64,000 bases of DNA from Streptomyces durocortorensis (GCF_031760065.1 NZ_CP134500.1:6324001-6388000), one strand, 5' to 3'; shown: positions 1-8,641, numbered from the stretch's first letter. Numbers and translations: made by a program. Notes: a model not told the origin generated them from the letters alone.

Positions 1-276
1 GTTGCTCGCCAGGTGCATCACGCCGTAGCCGTTCGCCTGGCTGGGCTCGCCCGCGTGACCGTTCAGCCGGGACTCGCCGTAGCCGACGGCGGCCAGCAGA
101 TCGCGCGGTACGCCGTGCTCCTGGGCCGCTTCGGCGAAGGCGCGGTTCATCGGGTCGGCCGTGTCCCGTTGCGGTGCCGCGTTGGCCGGGTGCCCGGTGG
201 CGAGGAGCGCCGTGGCGGTGAGGACCGCCAGGGCGCAGACCCGGGCCCGGGTGCGGGCTGCGGTGCGTAGGGGCAT
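1..276 (-). CDS. Secreted N-acetylmuramoyl-L-alanine amidase-like protein, N-terminal part (runs off the left edge)
   Basis: The minus strand is open from an ATG at 276 to the window edge (92 codons) behind an AGGAG ribosome site. The first ~35 residues are a basic stretch followed by a hydrophobic stretch ending near HPANAAP, a Sec-type signal peptide. The mature start (AFAEAAQEHGVPRDLLAAVGYGESRLN, shortened here to its idea: a lysozyme-like helical segment followed by GYGVMHL) resembles the front module of streptomycete type-2 amidases. The protein is therefore probably exported to act on peptidoglycan. The amidase domain itself lies outside the window, so the enzymatic call rests on family resemblance only. 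Confidence 0.6.
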   Translation of the reverse strand, partial: MPLRTAARTRARVCALAVLTATALLATGHPANAAPQRDTADPMNRAFAEAAQEHGVPRDLLAAVGYGESRLNGHAGEPSQANGYGVMHLASN

Positions 277-513
277 GAGGGCTCCTGCTCTGTGGAGTGG
301 GGAGAGAAGAGAAAAGCCCTCCGGCCGGGGTCGGCCAGAGGGACGTGGAGCACGGTCAGGCTATCGATACGGGCTGGGCATGACAACGAGTTGAAGGGGT
401 GTGTCGGGCTGCAACGCCCTTAATTGCGAAGGGAGTTGAAAGTCCGGTGGGCCTGCCGGGTGAACACGGGCATCACCCGGCAGGGGAGCCCGTGCCCGTT
501 GACGAAACCTCGG

Positions 514-1245
514 CTACCAGCGGTCGCGGTGGATGACGTCGGCCACCGGGCGACGCCGTACGGGCCCGAAGTTGCCCCGCGGCCACCCCACCGGGATCGC
601 GGCGAACGTCGCCATGTCCTCCGGGATGCCGAGCTCCTGCTTCCACTCCTGTTCGAGCATCAGATGCCAGATGGTGATGTTCGCCGCGAGCCCCAGTCCC
701 CGGGCCGCGAGGAGCAGGTTCTGCACCCCGGGGTAGACACAGGAGCCCTCCGCCAGCGCCTGGAAGCGCGTCCGCGTGGTCATCATGTGCTCCGTGCCCG
801 CCGGGCCCAGCGCCCGCGCCGAGGCCGCGAGCCCCTCCTCGTCCAGGCGCGGTTCCGGGAACCGGTAGCACGGCACGATCAGCACCGGCGTCTCGGCGAA
901 GTGGTCGCGCTGGTACTCGATCGCCGCCACCATCCGGCCGTATGCCGCCTCGTCCATGCCCTCGGGCGCGTACTTCCCGGTCGTCGCCAGATACGCGTCC
1001 ACGCACCGCTTCCACAGCGGCGCCAGCCGCGCCATCACCTGACGGTCGGTCACCACCACGTACTCGTAACACTGCATGTTGCCGCCGCTGGGCCCCCAGA
1101 CGGCGGCCTGTATGAGCTGCTCCACCGTCTCGTCCGGCACCGCGTCCGGCTTGAGGCGGCGCATGGCGCGCATCGTGGACATGGTGGCGAAGAGGGCGGG
1201 GCCGCCGGAGGCGGACGGGTCGGTCTGAACCTTTTCCATGGTCAT
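514..1245 (-). CDS. Nitroreductase family protein
   Basis: 243 residues. An FMN-dependent nitroreductase fold is suggested by the N-terminal TMRAMRRLKPDAVPD segment (RAxRRFxxxPV pattern), the GPSGGNMQCYEYVVV segment that usually contacts FMN, and the C-terminal IPVGWPRGNFGPVRRRPV motif (the GYP-type signature that lines the flavin pocket). Such enzymes use NAD(P)H to reduce nitro groups, quinones or enones; the substrate cannot be read from sequence. Two in-frame ATGs (1245 and 1239) are possible and neither has a strong ribosome site. It lies upstream of, and divergent from, the ACP operon together with the next gene. Confidence 0.85.
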   Translation of the reverse strand: MTMEKVQTDPSASGGPALFATMSTMRAMRRLKPDAVPDETVEQLIQAAVWGPSGGNMQCYEYVVVTDRQVMARLAPLWKRCVDAYLATTGKYAPEGMDEAAYGRMVAAIEYQRDHFAETPVLIVPCYRFPEPRLDEEGLAASARALGPAGTEHMMTTRTRFQALAEGSCVYPGVQNLLLAARGLGLAANITIWHLMLEQEWKQELGIPEDMATFAAIPVGWPRGNFGPVRRRPVADVIHRDRW

Positions 1246-1328
1246 GATCGCGGAGTGTACGGTCCGGACCGGCCCGCCATCAGTGCTGCCGGACCGGGGC
1301 TGTCGGGGCCCGCCCCCGGCGGCCTCCC

Positions 1329-1775
1329 TCAGCGCCGTGTCAGCCGGACGACGGGGATGTCCCGCTCGGTGGCCGCCTGATACTGGGCGTAGCGCGGGAA
1401 CAGCTCCACCAGACCCGGCCACACCCGCGCCTTCTCCTCCGCCGGCAGGGTCGCCGCGATCGCCCCGAACCGCTCGGTCTCCACCCGGAGTTCGACCTCG
1501 GGATTCGCCAGGAGGTTCAGATACCACTGCGGCGGCCGTGCCGAGCCGCCGTTGGACGCCACGATCAAGTAGTCCTCGCCGTCCCGCCCGTAGATCAGCA
1601 CCGTGCGCCGGACGAGCCCGCTGCGCCGGCCCACGTAGTCCAGCAGCAGGCAGGGCACACCGAGCTGCGTGGTGCCCTTCGTGCCGCCGGAGGACTCGTA
1701 CAGCTCGGCCTGCCGGGCGACCCACTCGGTGGGGTTGAGCACGACCTCGCCGCGTCCGTCCTGCTCCGTCGTCAT
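1329..1775 (-). CDS. Nitroreductase/quinone reductase family protein, F420-dependent (DDN-like)
   Basis: 148 residues with the typical order of the actinobacterial deazaflavin-dependent nitroreductase family: GTKGTTQLG near residue 30, VGRRSGLVRRTVLIY, then DGEDYLIVASNGGSARPPQWYLNL and NPEVELRV. Proteins of this split-barrel family bind F420 and reduce quinones or nitroaromatics. The start is fixed by a GAAGGAG site 8 bases before ATG 1775. Its stop is 83 bases from the start of the nitroreductase downstream, so the two may be co-transcribed. The family call is firm; the physiological substrate is unknown. Confidence 0.88.
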   Translation of the reverse strand: MTTEQDGRGEVVLNPTEWVARQAELYESSGGTKGTTQLGVPCLLLDYVGRRSGLVRRTVLIYGRDGEDYLIVASNGGSARPPQWYLNLLANPEVELRVETERFGAIAATLPAEEKARVWPGLVELFPRYAQYQAATERDIPVVRLTRR

Positions 1776-2027
1776 CCGGTTTGCTCCTTCTCTCTCTCGC
1801 TCTCCCGTACGGGCTGCGCACCATCCTGGCACCCGCCCACCCCCGCAGCGGGGGATTCGCACACCTGGACTGACCGCCCTCCGCACGGGGGAACGCGGAC
1901 CGGGAACCCGTCCGCGAAGGCGTATAAAGGGTCCTTCCGGAGCAGCCGGCGTCCCCCGATGGCCCCTCCCCCCACCTCCCCTCACACGCGGCCGGCGTCA
2001 CCGCGTCACCGAGCCCAGGAGAGCCGA

Positions 2028-2261
2028 ATGAGCACTTCGGAAGAGATCAGCACCCTGCTGGTGACGAAGTTCGGAACCGACCCCGAGGCCATCCGCCCCG
2101 ATGTCCCGCTGCACCGGCTGCGGCTGGACTCCCTCGCCCTGGAGGAGCTGCGGCTGCTCATCGAGGACCGGCTGGACGTGGACCTGGAGGACGTCGCGCT
2201 CACCTCCCGCGACACCGTCGGACGGCTCATCGAGGCCGTCCACGTCAAGGTCGCCGCGTGA
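2028..2261 (+). CDS. Acyl carrier protein
   Basis: 77 residues, the normal size of a discrete ACP. The phosphopantetheine attachment Ser is S35 in the motif LRLDSLALEEL. Acidic helix II residues follow, as expected for partner binding. An AGGAGAG site precedes the ATG. The stop overlaps the GTG of the next gene (2258-2261), so it is translationally coupled to the ketosynthase. It is not next to fabD/fabH, so it is unlikely to be the housekeeping ACP; it probably serves a dedicated small lipid or polyketide pathway. A TATAAA at 1923-1928 could be the -10 box, but no good -35 is seen. Confidence 0.9.
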   Translation: MSTSEEISTLLVTKFGTDPEAIRPDVPLHRLRLDSLALEELRLLIEDRLDVDLEDVALTSRDTVGRLIEAVHVKVAA

Positions 2262-3520
2262 GCGCCGCCGCCCGGGCCTACCGCCGCCCGGCACCCGCCC
2301 CGTACGCCGCGGCCGTCACCGGGGTCGGCCTGGTCACCGCGGCCGGTACGGGCGCGGACGCCGCCTGGCGCGGCGTCACCGAGGGCCTCGCGCCGAACGT
2401 GGGACCCCGGCCCGAACTGGCCGAACTGCCCTGCGACTTCTTCTACTCCGTCACCGACTGCGACCCGGGGGCCGCGCTCGGGGTCGCCGCCCAGCGGCTG
2501 ATGGACCGTTTCGCCCAACTCGCCGTCATCGCCGCCCGCGAGGCCGTCGCGGACGCCGGGCTCGACCCGTCCGTCTGGGACAGCGGCCGGGTCGGCGTCG
2601 TCATCGGTTCCGCCCACGGCGGGCTGCCCTTCTACGACGAGCAGAGCGCCGCCCTCGCCGACCGCGGCCCCCGCCGGGTCTCCCCGAAGCTCGCCCCCCT
2701 CAGCGTCGTCAACGGCGCGGCCAGCAGCGTCAGTCTGGACCTCGGCCTCCACGGACCCAGCCAGGCCGTCTCCACCGCCTGCTCATCCGGCACCGTCGCC
2801 ATCGGCACCGCCCACCAGATGCTCCGCTCCGGCGCCTGCGACATCGTCATCGCGGGCGGCGCCGAATCCACCTGCACCCGCCTCCTGATCGCCAGCGCCT
2901 GCCGCCTCAAGGCCGTCTCCACCCGCCGCGAGGACCCCGAGGCCGCCTGCCGCCCCTTCGACACCCACCGCGACGGCTTCGTCGTCGGCGAGGGCGCCGG
3001 GCTGCTCGTCCTGGAGCACCCCGACCACGCCCGCGCCAGGGGCGCCACCGTCCGTGCCCACGTGGGCGGTTACGGCGCTTCCAGCGACGCCCACTCCGCG
3101 GTCGCCCCCGACCCGGACGGCCTCGGCATTGAACGCGCCCTGCGCAGCGCCCTGGCCGACGCGGGCCTCTCCCCGTCCGACGTCGGGCACGTCAACGCGC
3201 ACGGCACCTCGACGGTCTCCAACGACCTGATCGAGGCGACCATGCTCCGCCGGGTACTCGGCGAGAGCCCGCTCGTCACCTCCACCAAGGCCATGACCGG
3301 GCACACCCTCGGCGCGGCGGGCGGCATCGAGACCGCGCTCGCCGTTCTCGCCCTCCAGCACCAACGCATCCCGCCCACCGTCAACCTGGACGCGCCCGAC
3401 CCGGCGATCCCGGTCGACGTGGTGGCCAAGGAGGCCCGCAGCGCCTCCTTCGACTGCGCCGTCAAGACCTCGCTCGGCTTCGGCGGCCACAACGCGGCAC
3501 TCGTCCTCACCAGGGCCTGA
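2258..3520 (+). CDS. Beta-ketoacyl-ACP synthase II-type ketosynthase
   Basis: 420 residues, full KAS II/FabF length. The catalytic Cys is in STACSSG (about residue 174), the two His are in NAHGTST (about 313) and GHTLGAAG (about 347), and the Lys is in STKAMTGH. The Cys-His-His set makes this an active condensing enzyme, not a chain length factor. It would extend an acyl-ACP with a malonyl unit, most likely on the ACP encoded immediately upstream (4-base overlap). No ketoreductase, dehydratase, acyltransferase or second KS subunit is adjacent, so the full pathway must borrow from primary metabolism or be very short. Confidence 0.93.
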   Translation: MSAAARAYRRPAPAPYAAAVTGVGLVTAAGTGADAAWRGVTEGLAPNVGPRPELAELPCDFFYSVTDCDPGAALGVAAQRLMDRFAQLAVIAAREAVADAGLDPSVWDSGRVGVVIGSAHGGLPFYDEQSAALADRGPRRVSPKLAPLSVVNGAASSVSLDLGLHGPSQAVSTACSSGTVAIGTAHQMLRSGACDIVIAGGAESTCTRLLIASACRLKAVSTRREDPEAACRPFDTHRDGFVVGEGAGLLVLEHPDHARARGATVRAHVGGYGASSDAHSAVAPDPDGLGIERALRSALADAGLSPSDVGHVNAHGTSTVSNDLIEATMLRRVLGESPLVTSTKAMTGHTLGAAGGIETALAVLALQHQRIPPTVNLDAPDPAIPVDVVAKEARSASFDCAVKTSLGFGGHNAALVLTRA

Positions 3521-3542
3521 CCGGAAGGGAACGCAGGAGTAC

Positions 3543-4445
3543 ATGCCCAAGGAGATCATCCGGACGCTGTCGGTCGACGGAGTGCGCTACGGCTACCGCG
3601 TCCTGCCGTACGACAGCGGCGGCGGGGCGGCCCCGGCCACCGCACCCACGCTCATTCTCGGCGGCGCGCTCCAGGGCATGTTCGGCTGGCCCCAGATGGA
3701 CGACCACCTGGGCCCGGCCACCGACGTGGTCACCGCCGACCTGCCCGGCATGGGCACCGCCGACCCCCTTCCGCCCGGTCCGAGCGCCGGCCTCCTGCGC
3801 CGGGCCGTCCTGCGGATCGCTGACGACCTCGGCGCACCCCGGATCAACCTCTTCGGCTTCTCCTACGGCACCGCCATCGCCTTCGGGTTCGCCCAGCACC
3901 ATCCGGAGCGGGTGGCCCGGCTCGCCCTCGGCGGCGTCCCGGTGCACATCGACGAGGCCCAGGTGGACCGCTGGGAGCGGGCGCGGGAGCTGCTGGCGGG
4001 CGGTGACCGCGAGGGGTTCGCGGCGCTCGCGGCCGACGCGCTGATGTGCCTCGACCCCGAACGGCCCGTACACCGCAGGGAACTGGCCCGACGCTATGTC
4101 CGGCGCTCGTTCCTGCACGCGCTCGCCCACTCCCCGCACGCGGCGGACTCCCTGCACCGGGCGCTGGGCGACCGGCCCGACTTCTCCGGCGGGCTCACCG
4201 GCGTACCGGCGCTGGTCTTCGCCGGAGAGCACGACACGGTGACGTCGCCCGCGCGGCAGCGGGAGTTCGCCGCGACGATCGAGGGCAGCCGGTTCCTGAC
4301 GATCGAGGAGTCCGACCACTGGGTGGTCCTGGAGCGGGCCGGCGAGGTGGCCGCGCTGGTCTCCCGGTTCCTCACCGAGCGGGAGCCGGTGACCGGTGCG
4401 GTCGCCCTGCCGCGCCAGGCGGGCACCCCGGTGGGGCGGACCTGA
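3543..4445 (+). CDS. Alpha/beta hydrolase, third gene of the ACP-ketosynthase operon
   Basis: 300 residues. The nucleophile elbow GFSYGTA gives Ser at about residue 107, the acid is in AGEHDTV (about 229) and the His is in EESDHWVV (about 258). The strand-turn before the elbow reads LILGGALQGMFGWPQMDDHL with DLPGMG after it. The layout and the long cap segment after the elbow recall RhlA-type 3-hydroxyacyl transfer/esterification enzymes as well as ordinary esterases and thioesterases; the sequence does not decide. It starts 22 bases after the ketosynthase behind AGGAG, so it belongs to the same operon and probably releases or couples the ACP-bound product. Confidence 0.85.
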   Translation: MPKEIIRTLSVDGVRYGYRVLPYDSGGGAAPATAPTLILGGALQGMFGWPQMDDHLGPATDVVTADLPGMGTADPLPPGPSAGLLRRAVLRIADDLGAPRINLFGFSYGTAIAFGFAQHHPERVARLALGGVPVHIDEAQVDRWERARELLAGGDREGFAALAADALMCLDPERPVHRRELARRYVRRSFLHALAHSPHAADSLHRALGDRPDFSGGLTGVPALVFAGEHDTVTSPARQREFAATIEGSRFLTIEESDHWVVLERAGEVAALVSRFLTEREPVTGAVALPRQAGTPVGRT

Positions 4446-4527
4446 GGGAGACCCCGGCGGGCCGGACCTGACAGCGCCCCGGGCGGGCGGACCTCATAGC
4501 GGCCGGTCCGCGCGCCGGGGCAGTGCC

Positions 4528-6936
4528 TCAGTGCCAGAACCCGCCGACCTTGATCCGCACCACCTGCGGGTCGTGGTCGCTCGCCTGGTCGGCGAACTCG
4601 GCGTTGATGTGCACCACGTCGTAGTCGAAGCGCCGGATGCCGGGGCTCGTCAGGATGTGGTCCAGCGTCTGCGAGTTGCCGTCGTAGACATAGCTGTACC
4701 GCTCCGAGGCGGGCAGCGTCGTGATCAGGGGCTTGAGGACTCCGCCCTTGGTCAGCGTCTTCATCGTCGGGGAGAACTCGAAGTCGTTGATGTCCCCGAG
4801 CGTGATGACCTTCGCGGACCTGTCCGCCTTCAGCAGGTCGGCGGCGAAGGCGTTGACCTCGGCGGCCTGCTGGATCCGGTCCGTCTCCGAGGGCCGTGTC
4901 GGCTCCTGGTAGCGGCCGTGCAGCGGCTGGTCGCCGCCCTTGGACGCGAAGTGGTTGCCGATGACGAAGACCGGCCTGCCCCGGAAGACGAACTCGCCCA
5001 CCAGAGGCTTGCGGCTGTTGTTCCACGCCGGGCTCGTCGGGTTGATCCGCCCCGGGGACGCGGAGAGCTTCACGCCCCACCACGTGTCCACGGCCCGCAC
5101 CGCGGTGGTGGCGTCCCCGCCCGGCCGGTCGGTGAAGGAGACCCGCTTCGGGTTGAACAGGAAGACGTTACGGATGTTGCCGCCGGGCTGACCGCCGTCC
5201 TTGTTGTTCTCGGGGGCGATGTAGCGCCATTCGTAGCGCGGCCCGCCCTGCGCGACGATCGCGTCCGTGAACCGCTTCAGCGTGGCCTCGGAGCCCGTCG
5301 TGCCGTCGTTCACGGGGCCGTTGTCGTCCTGGATCTCCTCCAGCGAGACGATGTCGGGGGAGGAGAGGTTGACCGCGACGCCCTCGGCCAGGGTGTCGAA
5401 CTTGTCCTGGTCGTCCAGGGCGTCGAGGTTCTCCACGTTGTACGTGGCCACGGCGAGCTCGTTCCACCTCTGCTTGCGGGTCACCTCGCGCCGCAGCTTC
5501 TTGTCGACGAGCGTGCCCATCTCGGTGGCCTGCACGTTGTAGCCGCCGTACGAGGCGTAGTCGAGGACTCCGGTGGTGCGGCCCTTCAGCACGTCACCGA
5601 CGTTCGCGGTCGGCACCGGACGCGCCGGGTCCAGCGACATCACCTTGAGCCGGCCGGTGTTCTGGTCCTCGTACGAGGCGTAGACCGTGCCGCCGCGCCG
5701 GTTGCGGTTCTCCCAGGGCTTCACGGTCACCCAGATCTCGTCGTACGCGGTCGTCGCCCCGGTCACCCGGGTGTCGGCGATCTCGACCCGGGAGCCCTCC
5801 AGCGCCTCGTACAGGTCCAGGGCGTACCGGGACGGGTCCAGGGTCAGCGCGTCGATCGTCCCGCCGTCCGCAGACGGCACGTAACGGCCGGGCACCGAAC
5901 GGGCGTTGAGCACGACCGGGTCGGGCAGCGCGTTGCCGGACGACAGCACGGTGGTGCGGGGCGCGGTGAGCTGGGTGATCGACTGGGTGCTGCTTCCGGG
6001 GCGGTACTCGCCGACCTTGCCACTGACCAGGACGGAGTCCCCGACCGCCACGGACGGTGCGGTGGAGCCCGTGTAGACGAACAGGCCCTCGCTGGTGCGC
6101 GGGTCGTTGTCGGGCGCGGTGTCCTGGATCCAGAAGCCGCGAGAGCCGCTGCTCCGTACGCCGGTGACGACGCCCGGGACCCCGTCCACCATCGTGCCGT
6201 CGAGCGGGGAGAGGCGGGTGGTGCCCTGGATGTCGTGAATCCTCACGTCGCCGGGCTCGGTGGGGCCGGGCTCCTCGGGCTCCTGCCCGCCGCCGGACGT
6301 CTCGCCCTTCGTGTTGACCGGCGTCGGGGTTCCCGCGGTGAGATCGGCGGCGTTGTCGTCGGTGTCGGCGAGCGAGGCGGCCCGCGCGACGGACGCGGTG
6401 GCCGAGGCGCCGGGGACCGGGCCGCTGCCCTCCCGGACGACCGCGGAACCGTAACCGACCAGATCGACGATCCGGGTGTCCGCCGCGCAGTCCGCCGCCG
6501 ACTTGCAGGTGAGCGGGGCCGTCCCGGAGACCAGGGCGACGGTGCCGCTGCCCGCCGCCATGGCGATCGTGCCGGTGGCGTCGGCGGTGGGCAGCGCGAC
6601 CGTTCCGCCGTTGCCCTTGGCCTGGGCGACCAGGTAGCGGCCACCGGGCGCGATCGACCCGGACAGCTCGGAGACCTGCCACCGCGAGCCGGCCGACGGG
6701 CTGCCCGGCAGGTACTGGACGCTGAGGCCGCCGACCTCGAAGGGCGCGGAGCCGGCATTGGCCAGCTCGACGAAGTCCCGGGTCAGCGTCGCGCCGGAGT
6801 TGCCCCCGCCGCCGTACACCTCGGAGATGACGGCGGTGGCGGACGGGGCCGCCTGGGCGGCGGGCAGGGCGGTCACCGCGAGCGCGGCGGCGACGGCGCC
6901 GGTCAGCAGAACGGAACCGGATCTGTATATCTGCAC
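4528..6936 (-). CDS. Secreted ExeM/NucH-type endonuclease with lamin-tail domain
   Basis: 802 residues. A signal peptide (about 1-30, ending AAQAAPS) is followed by a lamin-tail-like domain (about 31-160; VISEVYGGGGNSG, FVELANAGS), a Gly/Glu/Pro linker near 205-225, an OB-like DNA-binding region (about 230-480) and a C-terminal endonuclease/exonuclease/phosphatase domain from about 490. Catalytic motifs visible are ATYNVENL, LEEIQ (about 535), GDIND (about 713) and SDHDP (about 785). This is the layout of large extracellular DNases. It would degrade external DNA for nutrition. The family is known to be secreted and metal dependent; the gene is monocistronic here. Confidence 0.92.
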   Translation of the reverse strand: MQIYRSGSVLLTGAVAAALAVTALPAAQAAPSATAVISEVYGGGGNSGATLTRDFVELANAGSAPFEVGGLSVQYLPGSPSAGSRWQVSELSGSIAPGGRYLVAQAKGNGGTVALPTADATGTIAMAAGSGTVALVSGTAPLTCKSAADCAADTRIVDLVGYGSAVVREGSGPVPGASATASVARAASLADTDDNAADLTAGTPTPVNTKGETSGGGQEPEEPGPTEPGDVRIHDIQGTTRLSPLDGTMVDGVPGVVTGVRSSGSRGFWIQDTAPDNDPRTSEGLFVYTGSTAPSVAVGDSVLVSGKVGEYRPGSSTQSITQLTAPRTTVLSSGNALPDPVVLNARSVPGRYVPSADGGTIDALTLDPSRYALDLYEALEGSRVEIADTRVTGATTAYDEIWVTVKPWENRNRRGGTVYASYEDQNTGRLKVMSLDPARPVPTANVGDVLKGRTTGVLDYASYGGYNVQATEMGTLVDKKLRREVTRKQRWNELAVATYNVENLDALDDQDKFDTLAEGVAVNLSSPDIVSLEEIQDDNGPVNDGTTGSEATLKRFTDAIVAQGGPRYEWRYIAPENNKDGGQPGGNIRNVFLFNPKRVSFTDRPGGDATTAVRAVDTWWGVKLSASPGRINPTSPAWNNSRKPLVGEFVFRGRPVFVIGNHFASKGGDQPLHGRYQEPTRPSETDRIQQAAEVNAFAADLLKADRSAKVITLGDINDFEFSPTMKTLTKGGVLKPLITTLPASERYSYVYDGNSQTLDHILTSPGIRRFDYDVVHINAEFADQASDHDPQVVRIKVGGFWH

Positions 6937-6970
6937 GGGAGGTGCCCCTCAGCTTGGTGGTAAGAGCCAA

Positions 6971-7000
6971 AAACTATGCGCGTAGAACGGGGCATGACAA
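6971..7000 (-). promoter_or_regulatory. Putative promoter of the secreted nuclease
   Basis: On the minus strand TTGTCA (7000-6995) and TAGTTT (6976-6971) are separated by 18 bases, a fair match to a streptomycete vegetative promoter, about 35 bases before the nuclease ATG. Confidence 0.45.
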
Positions 7001-7276
7001 GGCATCATCGGTTAATTCCCGGCGTCGCCCGTATGGAGAACCGGCTGCCGGGCCTCGCGAGAACCCCACGGGAGCTCGTCGCACGCCTGCCATGCGCCTG
7101 TCATATGCGGCAATGTCCGGGCAAAGCGCCCCTCTGGGGCGGCCGTCCGCCCTCCGGTCGACACTTCGACCGGCTTACGCCGTTCCGGTTGCGTTGCGCG
7201 CCGCGCGACGATCCGCACACCTGGCGACGCGAGGTCGTGTCGACCTGAAGCGCGTGTGCTCCGTCGGCGCGCCGAC

Positions 7277-7313
7277 GGAGCCCCGGGCCGGACAGGCTCC
7301 GGCCCGGGGCTCC
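7277..7313. terminator. Hairpin, 16-bp perfect stem
   Basis: GGAGCCCCGGGCCGGA (7277-7292) pairs perfectly with 7298-7313 around a five-base loop. It lies between the 3' end of the GH5 gene and the nuclease promoter, so it may act as a back-up transcription stop. No U-tract follows, as is common in Streptomyces. Confidence 0.55.
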
Positions 7314-7341
7314 GCCGAGGAGCCTCCCCGCACGATCCGAT

Positions 7342-7374
7342 CCCTGTGCCGCCGTTCGGACCGGCGGCACAGGG
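7342..7374 (-). terminator. Terminator of the GH5 gene
   Basis: CCCTGTGCCGCCG (7342-7354) pairs with 7362-7374 (13 bp, 7-base loop), 15 bases beyond the GH5 stop codon. Confidence 0.65.
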
Positions 7375-7389
7375 CTGGACGGGCCGGGG

Positions 7390-8481
7390 TCAGTTGCGGA
7401 TGCGGTCGCGGATCCAGACCCCGGCCTCCTTCAGGACCCCGGTGCCCGTCCAGTTGCTCCCGCTGCACGTGCCGGTCTTGAAGACGGCACCGGAGCGGTG
7501 GTCGTCGGAGTAGTTCCAGTTGGTCCAGGAGATCTTCTTGCGCTTCATCAGGTCGAGGTAGCGCTGAGACATGGCGAAGTCGTTGGCGCCCTCGCCCGAG
7601 TAGTTCTGCGTCCCGAACTCCGTGACGAATACGGGGAGTTTGTCGGAGGCCCGGTCGAGCGTGCTGAGGTACGCCTCGCGGTGCGAGGCGGCGTAGAAGT
7701 GGAAGGTGTACATGATGTTCGAGGCGTTGACGGGGTTGTTCACGACCTCCGACTCGTTGGAGCCCTCGGACACCCCGAACGAGGACCAGGCGCGCGTCCC
7801 GACCAGCACGACCGCATCGGGGTCCTCGGCCCGGATCACCGGGATGATCTGCTCGGCGTAGGACTTGATGGCCGACCAGCTCACCCCCGAGGGCTCGTTG
7901 GCGATCTCGTAGAGCACGCCCGGGTGGTTCCGGTACTTCTTCGCCATCGCCCTGAAGAACGTCTTCGCCTTGCCCAGGTTCGCGTTCGGGTCGCCCGGGG
8001 AGAGCATGTGCCAGTCGATCACCGCGTACATACCGCGCGCGTGCGCCGCGTCGACGAACTTCTGCGCACGGGCGGTGAATCCGGCCGGGTCGGTCTCGTA
8101 ACCGCCCTCCTGCACGTAGGTGGAGACGCGCAGCACGTCGGCGCGCCAGTCCCGGGCCAGGGCGTCGAGCGAGCCGCCGGTGACGCACTGGGCGTACCAC
8201 TGGGTGCCGTGCGTGCTCATCCCGTTGAGGGCGATCGCCCGGCCGGAGGAGTTGCAGAGCCGCACGCCGCAGACGGCGAGCTGACCGTTGGCCGCGAGCG
8301 GGGTGGCGGCGGTGGGGGAGACCGGGGCCGGTGCGGGGGCCGGGGCCGCGCCCGCCCGGACGGGAGCCATGAGTGCGGTGACCACACCGAGCGCGGACGC
8401 GGCGAGCAGGGCCTTGCGGGCGAACCGGCGGCGACCGGCCGTGGGGGTGGGCTCGGTGGGGGGATTGGTGCGCTGGTGCAT
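7390..8481 (-). CDS. Secreted glycoside hydrolase family 5 (endoglucanase-type)
   Basis: 363 residues. The N-terminus has a twin-arginine-like string (RRRFARKALLAASALG) and a hydrophobic run ending in VRAGAAPA, so it is exported by Tat or Sec. An Ala/Pro linker follows. The catalytic domain shows GMSTHGTQWY, DWHML, the acid/base Glu in EIANEPSG (about 197) and the nucleophile Glu in VFVTEFGTQ (about 288), the GH5 pair. The end WTNWNYSDDHRSGA fits family A2 endo-1,4-glucanases. No carbohydrate-binding module is present, unlike many streptomycete cellulases. A LacI-type operator-like sequence precedes the promoter. Confidence 0.92.
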   Translation of the reverse strand: MHQRTNPPTEPTPTAGRRRFARKALLAASALGVVTALMAPVRAGAAPAPAPAPVSPTAATPLAANGQLAVCGVRLCNSSGRAIALNGMSTHGTQWYAQCVTGGSLDALARDWRADVLRVSTYVQEGGYETDPAGFTARAQKFVDAAHARGMYAVIDWHMLSPGDPNANLGKAKTFFRAMAKKYRNHPGVLYEIANEPSGVSWSAIKSYAEQIIPVIRAEDPDAVVLVGTRAWSSFGVSEGSNESEVVNNPVNASNIMYTFHFYAASHREAYLSTLDRASDKLPVFVTEFGTQNYSGEGANDFAMSQRYLDLMKRKKISWTNWNYSDDHRSGAVFKTGTCSGSNWTGTGVLKEAGVWIRDRIRN

Positions 8482-8532
8482 GGTGGTGCTCCCTTCGGAG
8501 GGGGGTGGGAGGCGCCATGTCGGCAGAACTGA

Positions 8533-8580
8533 AAGTAAAGCTTCCTTCCAATTGACGTCAACAGTGTTGGGAAACTTTCC
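8533..8580 (-). promoter_or_regulatory. GH5 promoter with two overlapping palindromes
   Basis: Minus-strand TTGACG (8561-8556), 17 bases, TTACTT (8538-8533). The -35 sits inside a perfect 10-bp palindrome TTGACGTCAA (8552-8561). Just upstream are CAACA-G-TGTTG (8559-8569) and GAAA-C-TTTC (8571-8579). The GAAANTTTC form is known from actinobacterial xylanase promoters, where it mediates substrate/glucose control; here this role is inferred. Confidence 0.5.
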
Positions 8581-8641
8581 TGTCTATTAACGCGCGTGGC
8601 GGAGGGGGCCGTTGGGGGGCGCGGCACCTAAGGTGCGAACC

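Larger units (their letters stand above)
6937..7389. other. Gene-free stretch between nuclease and GH5 genes
   Basis: No coding region is supported. It holds the nuclease promoter next to its right end of the gene (6971-7000) and, further along, several perfect inverted repeats: an 18-bp palindrome at 7261-7278 (CCGTCGGCGCGCCGACGG), a 16-bp stem at 7277-7313 and a 13-bp stem at 7342-7374. The last two are annotated separately as terminators. Bases 7010-7250 show nothing recognisable. Confidence 0.6.

Noticed and set aside
4396..6963. Long plus-strand open frame of 855 codons
   Set aside because: It is the antisense shadow of the secreted nuclease gene; it is Arg/Gly/Val-rich without any domain, while the minus strand shows a signal peptide and catalytic motifs.
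7261..7374. Cluster of hairpins considered as a riboswitch or attenuator
   Set aside because: They lie downstream of the GH5 stop and far from the nuclease start; simple terminators explain them better.
8552..8569. GH5 promoter palindrome as a member of the TCAACA-N3-TGTTGA family
   Set aside because: The arms CAACA and TGTTG are separated by one base, not by the spacing at uraD, catalase and aceB; the likeness comes mainly from the -35 TTGACG.
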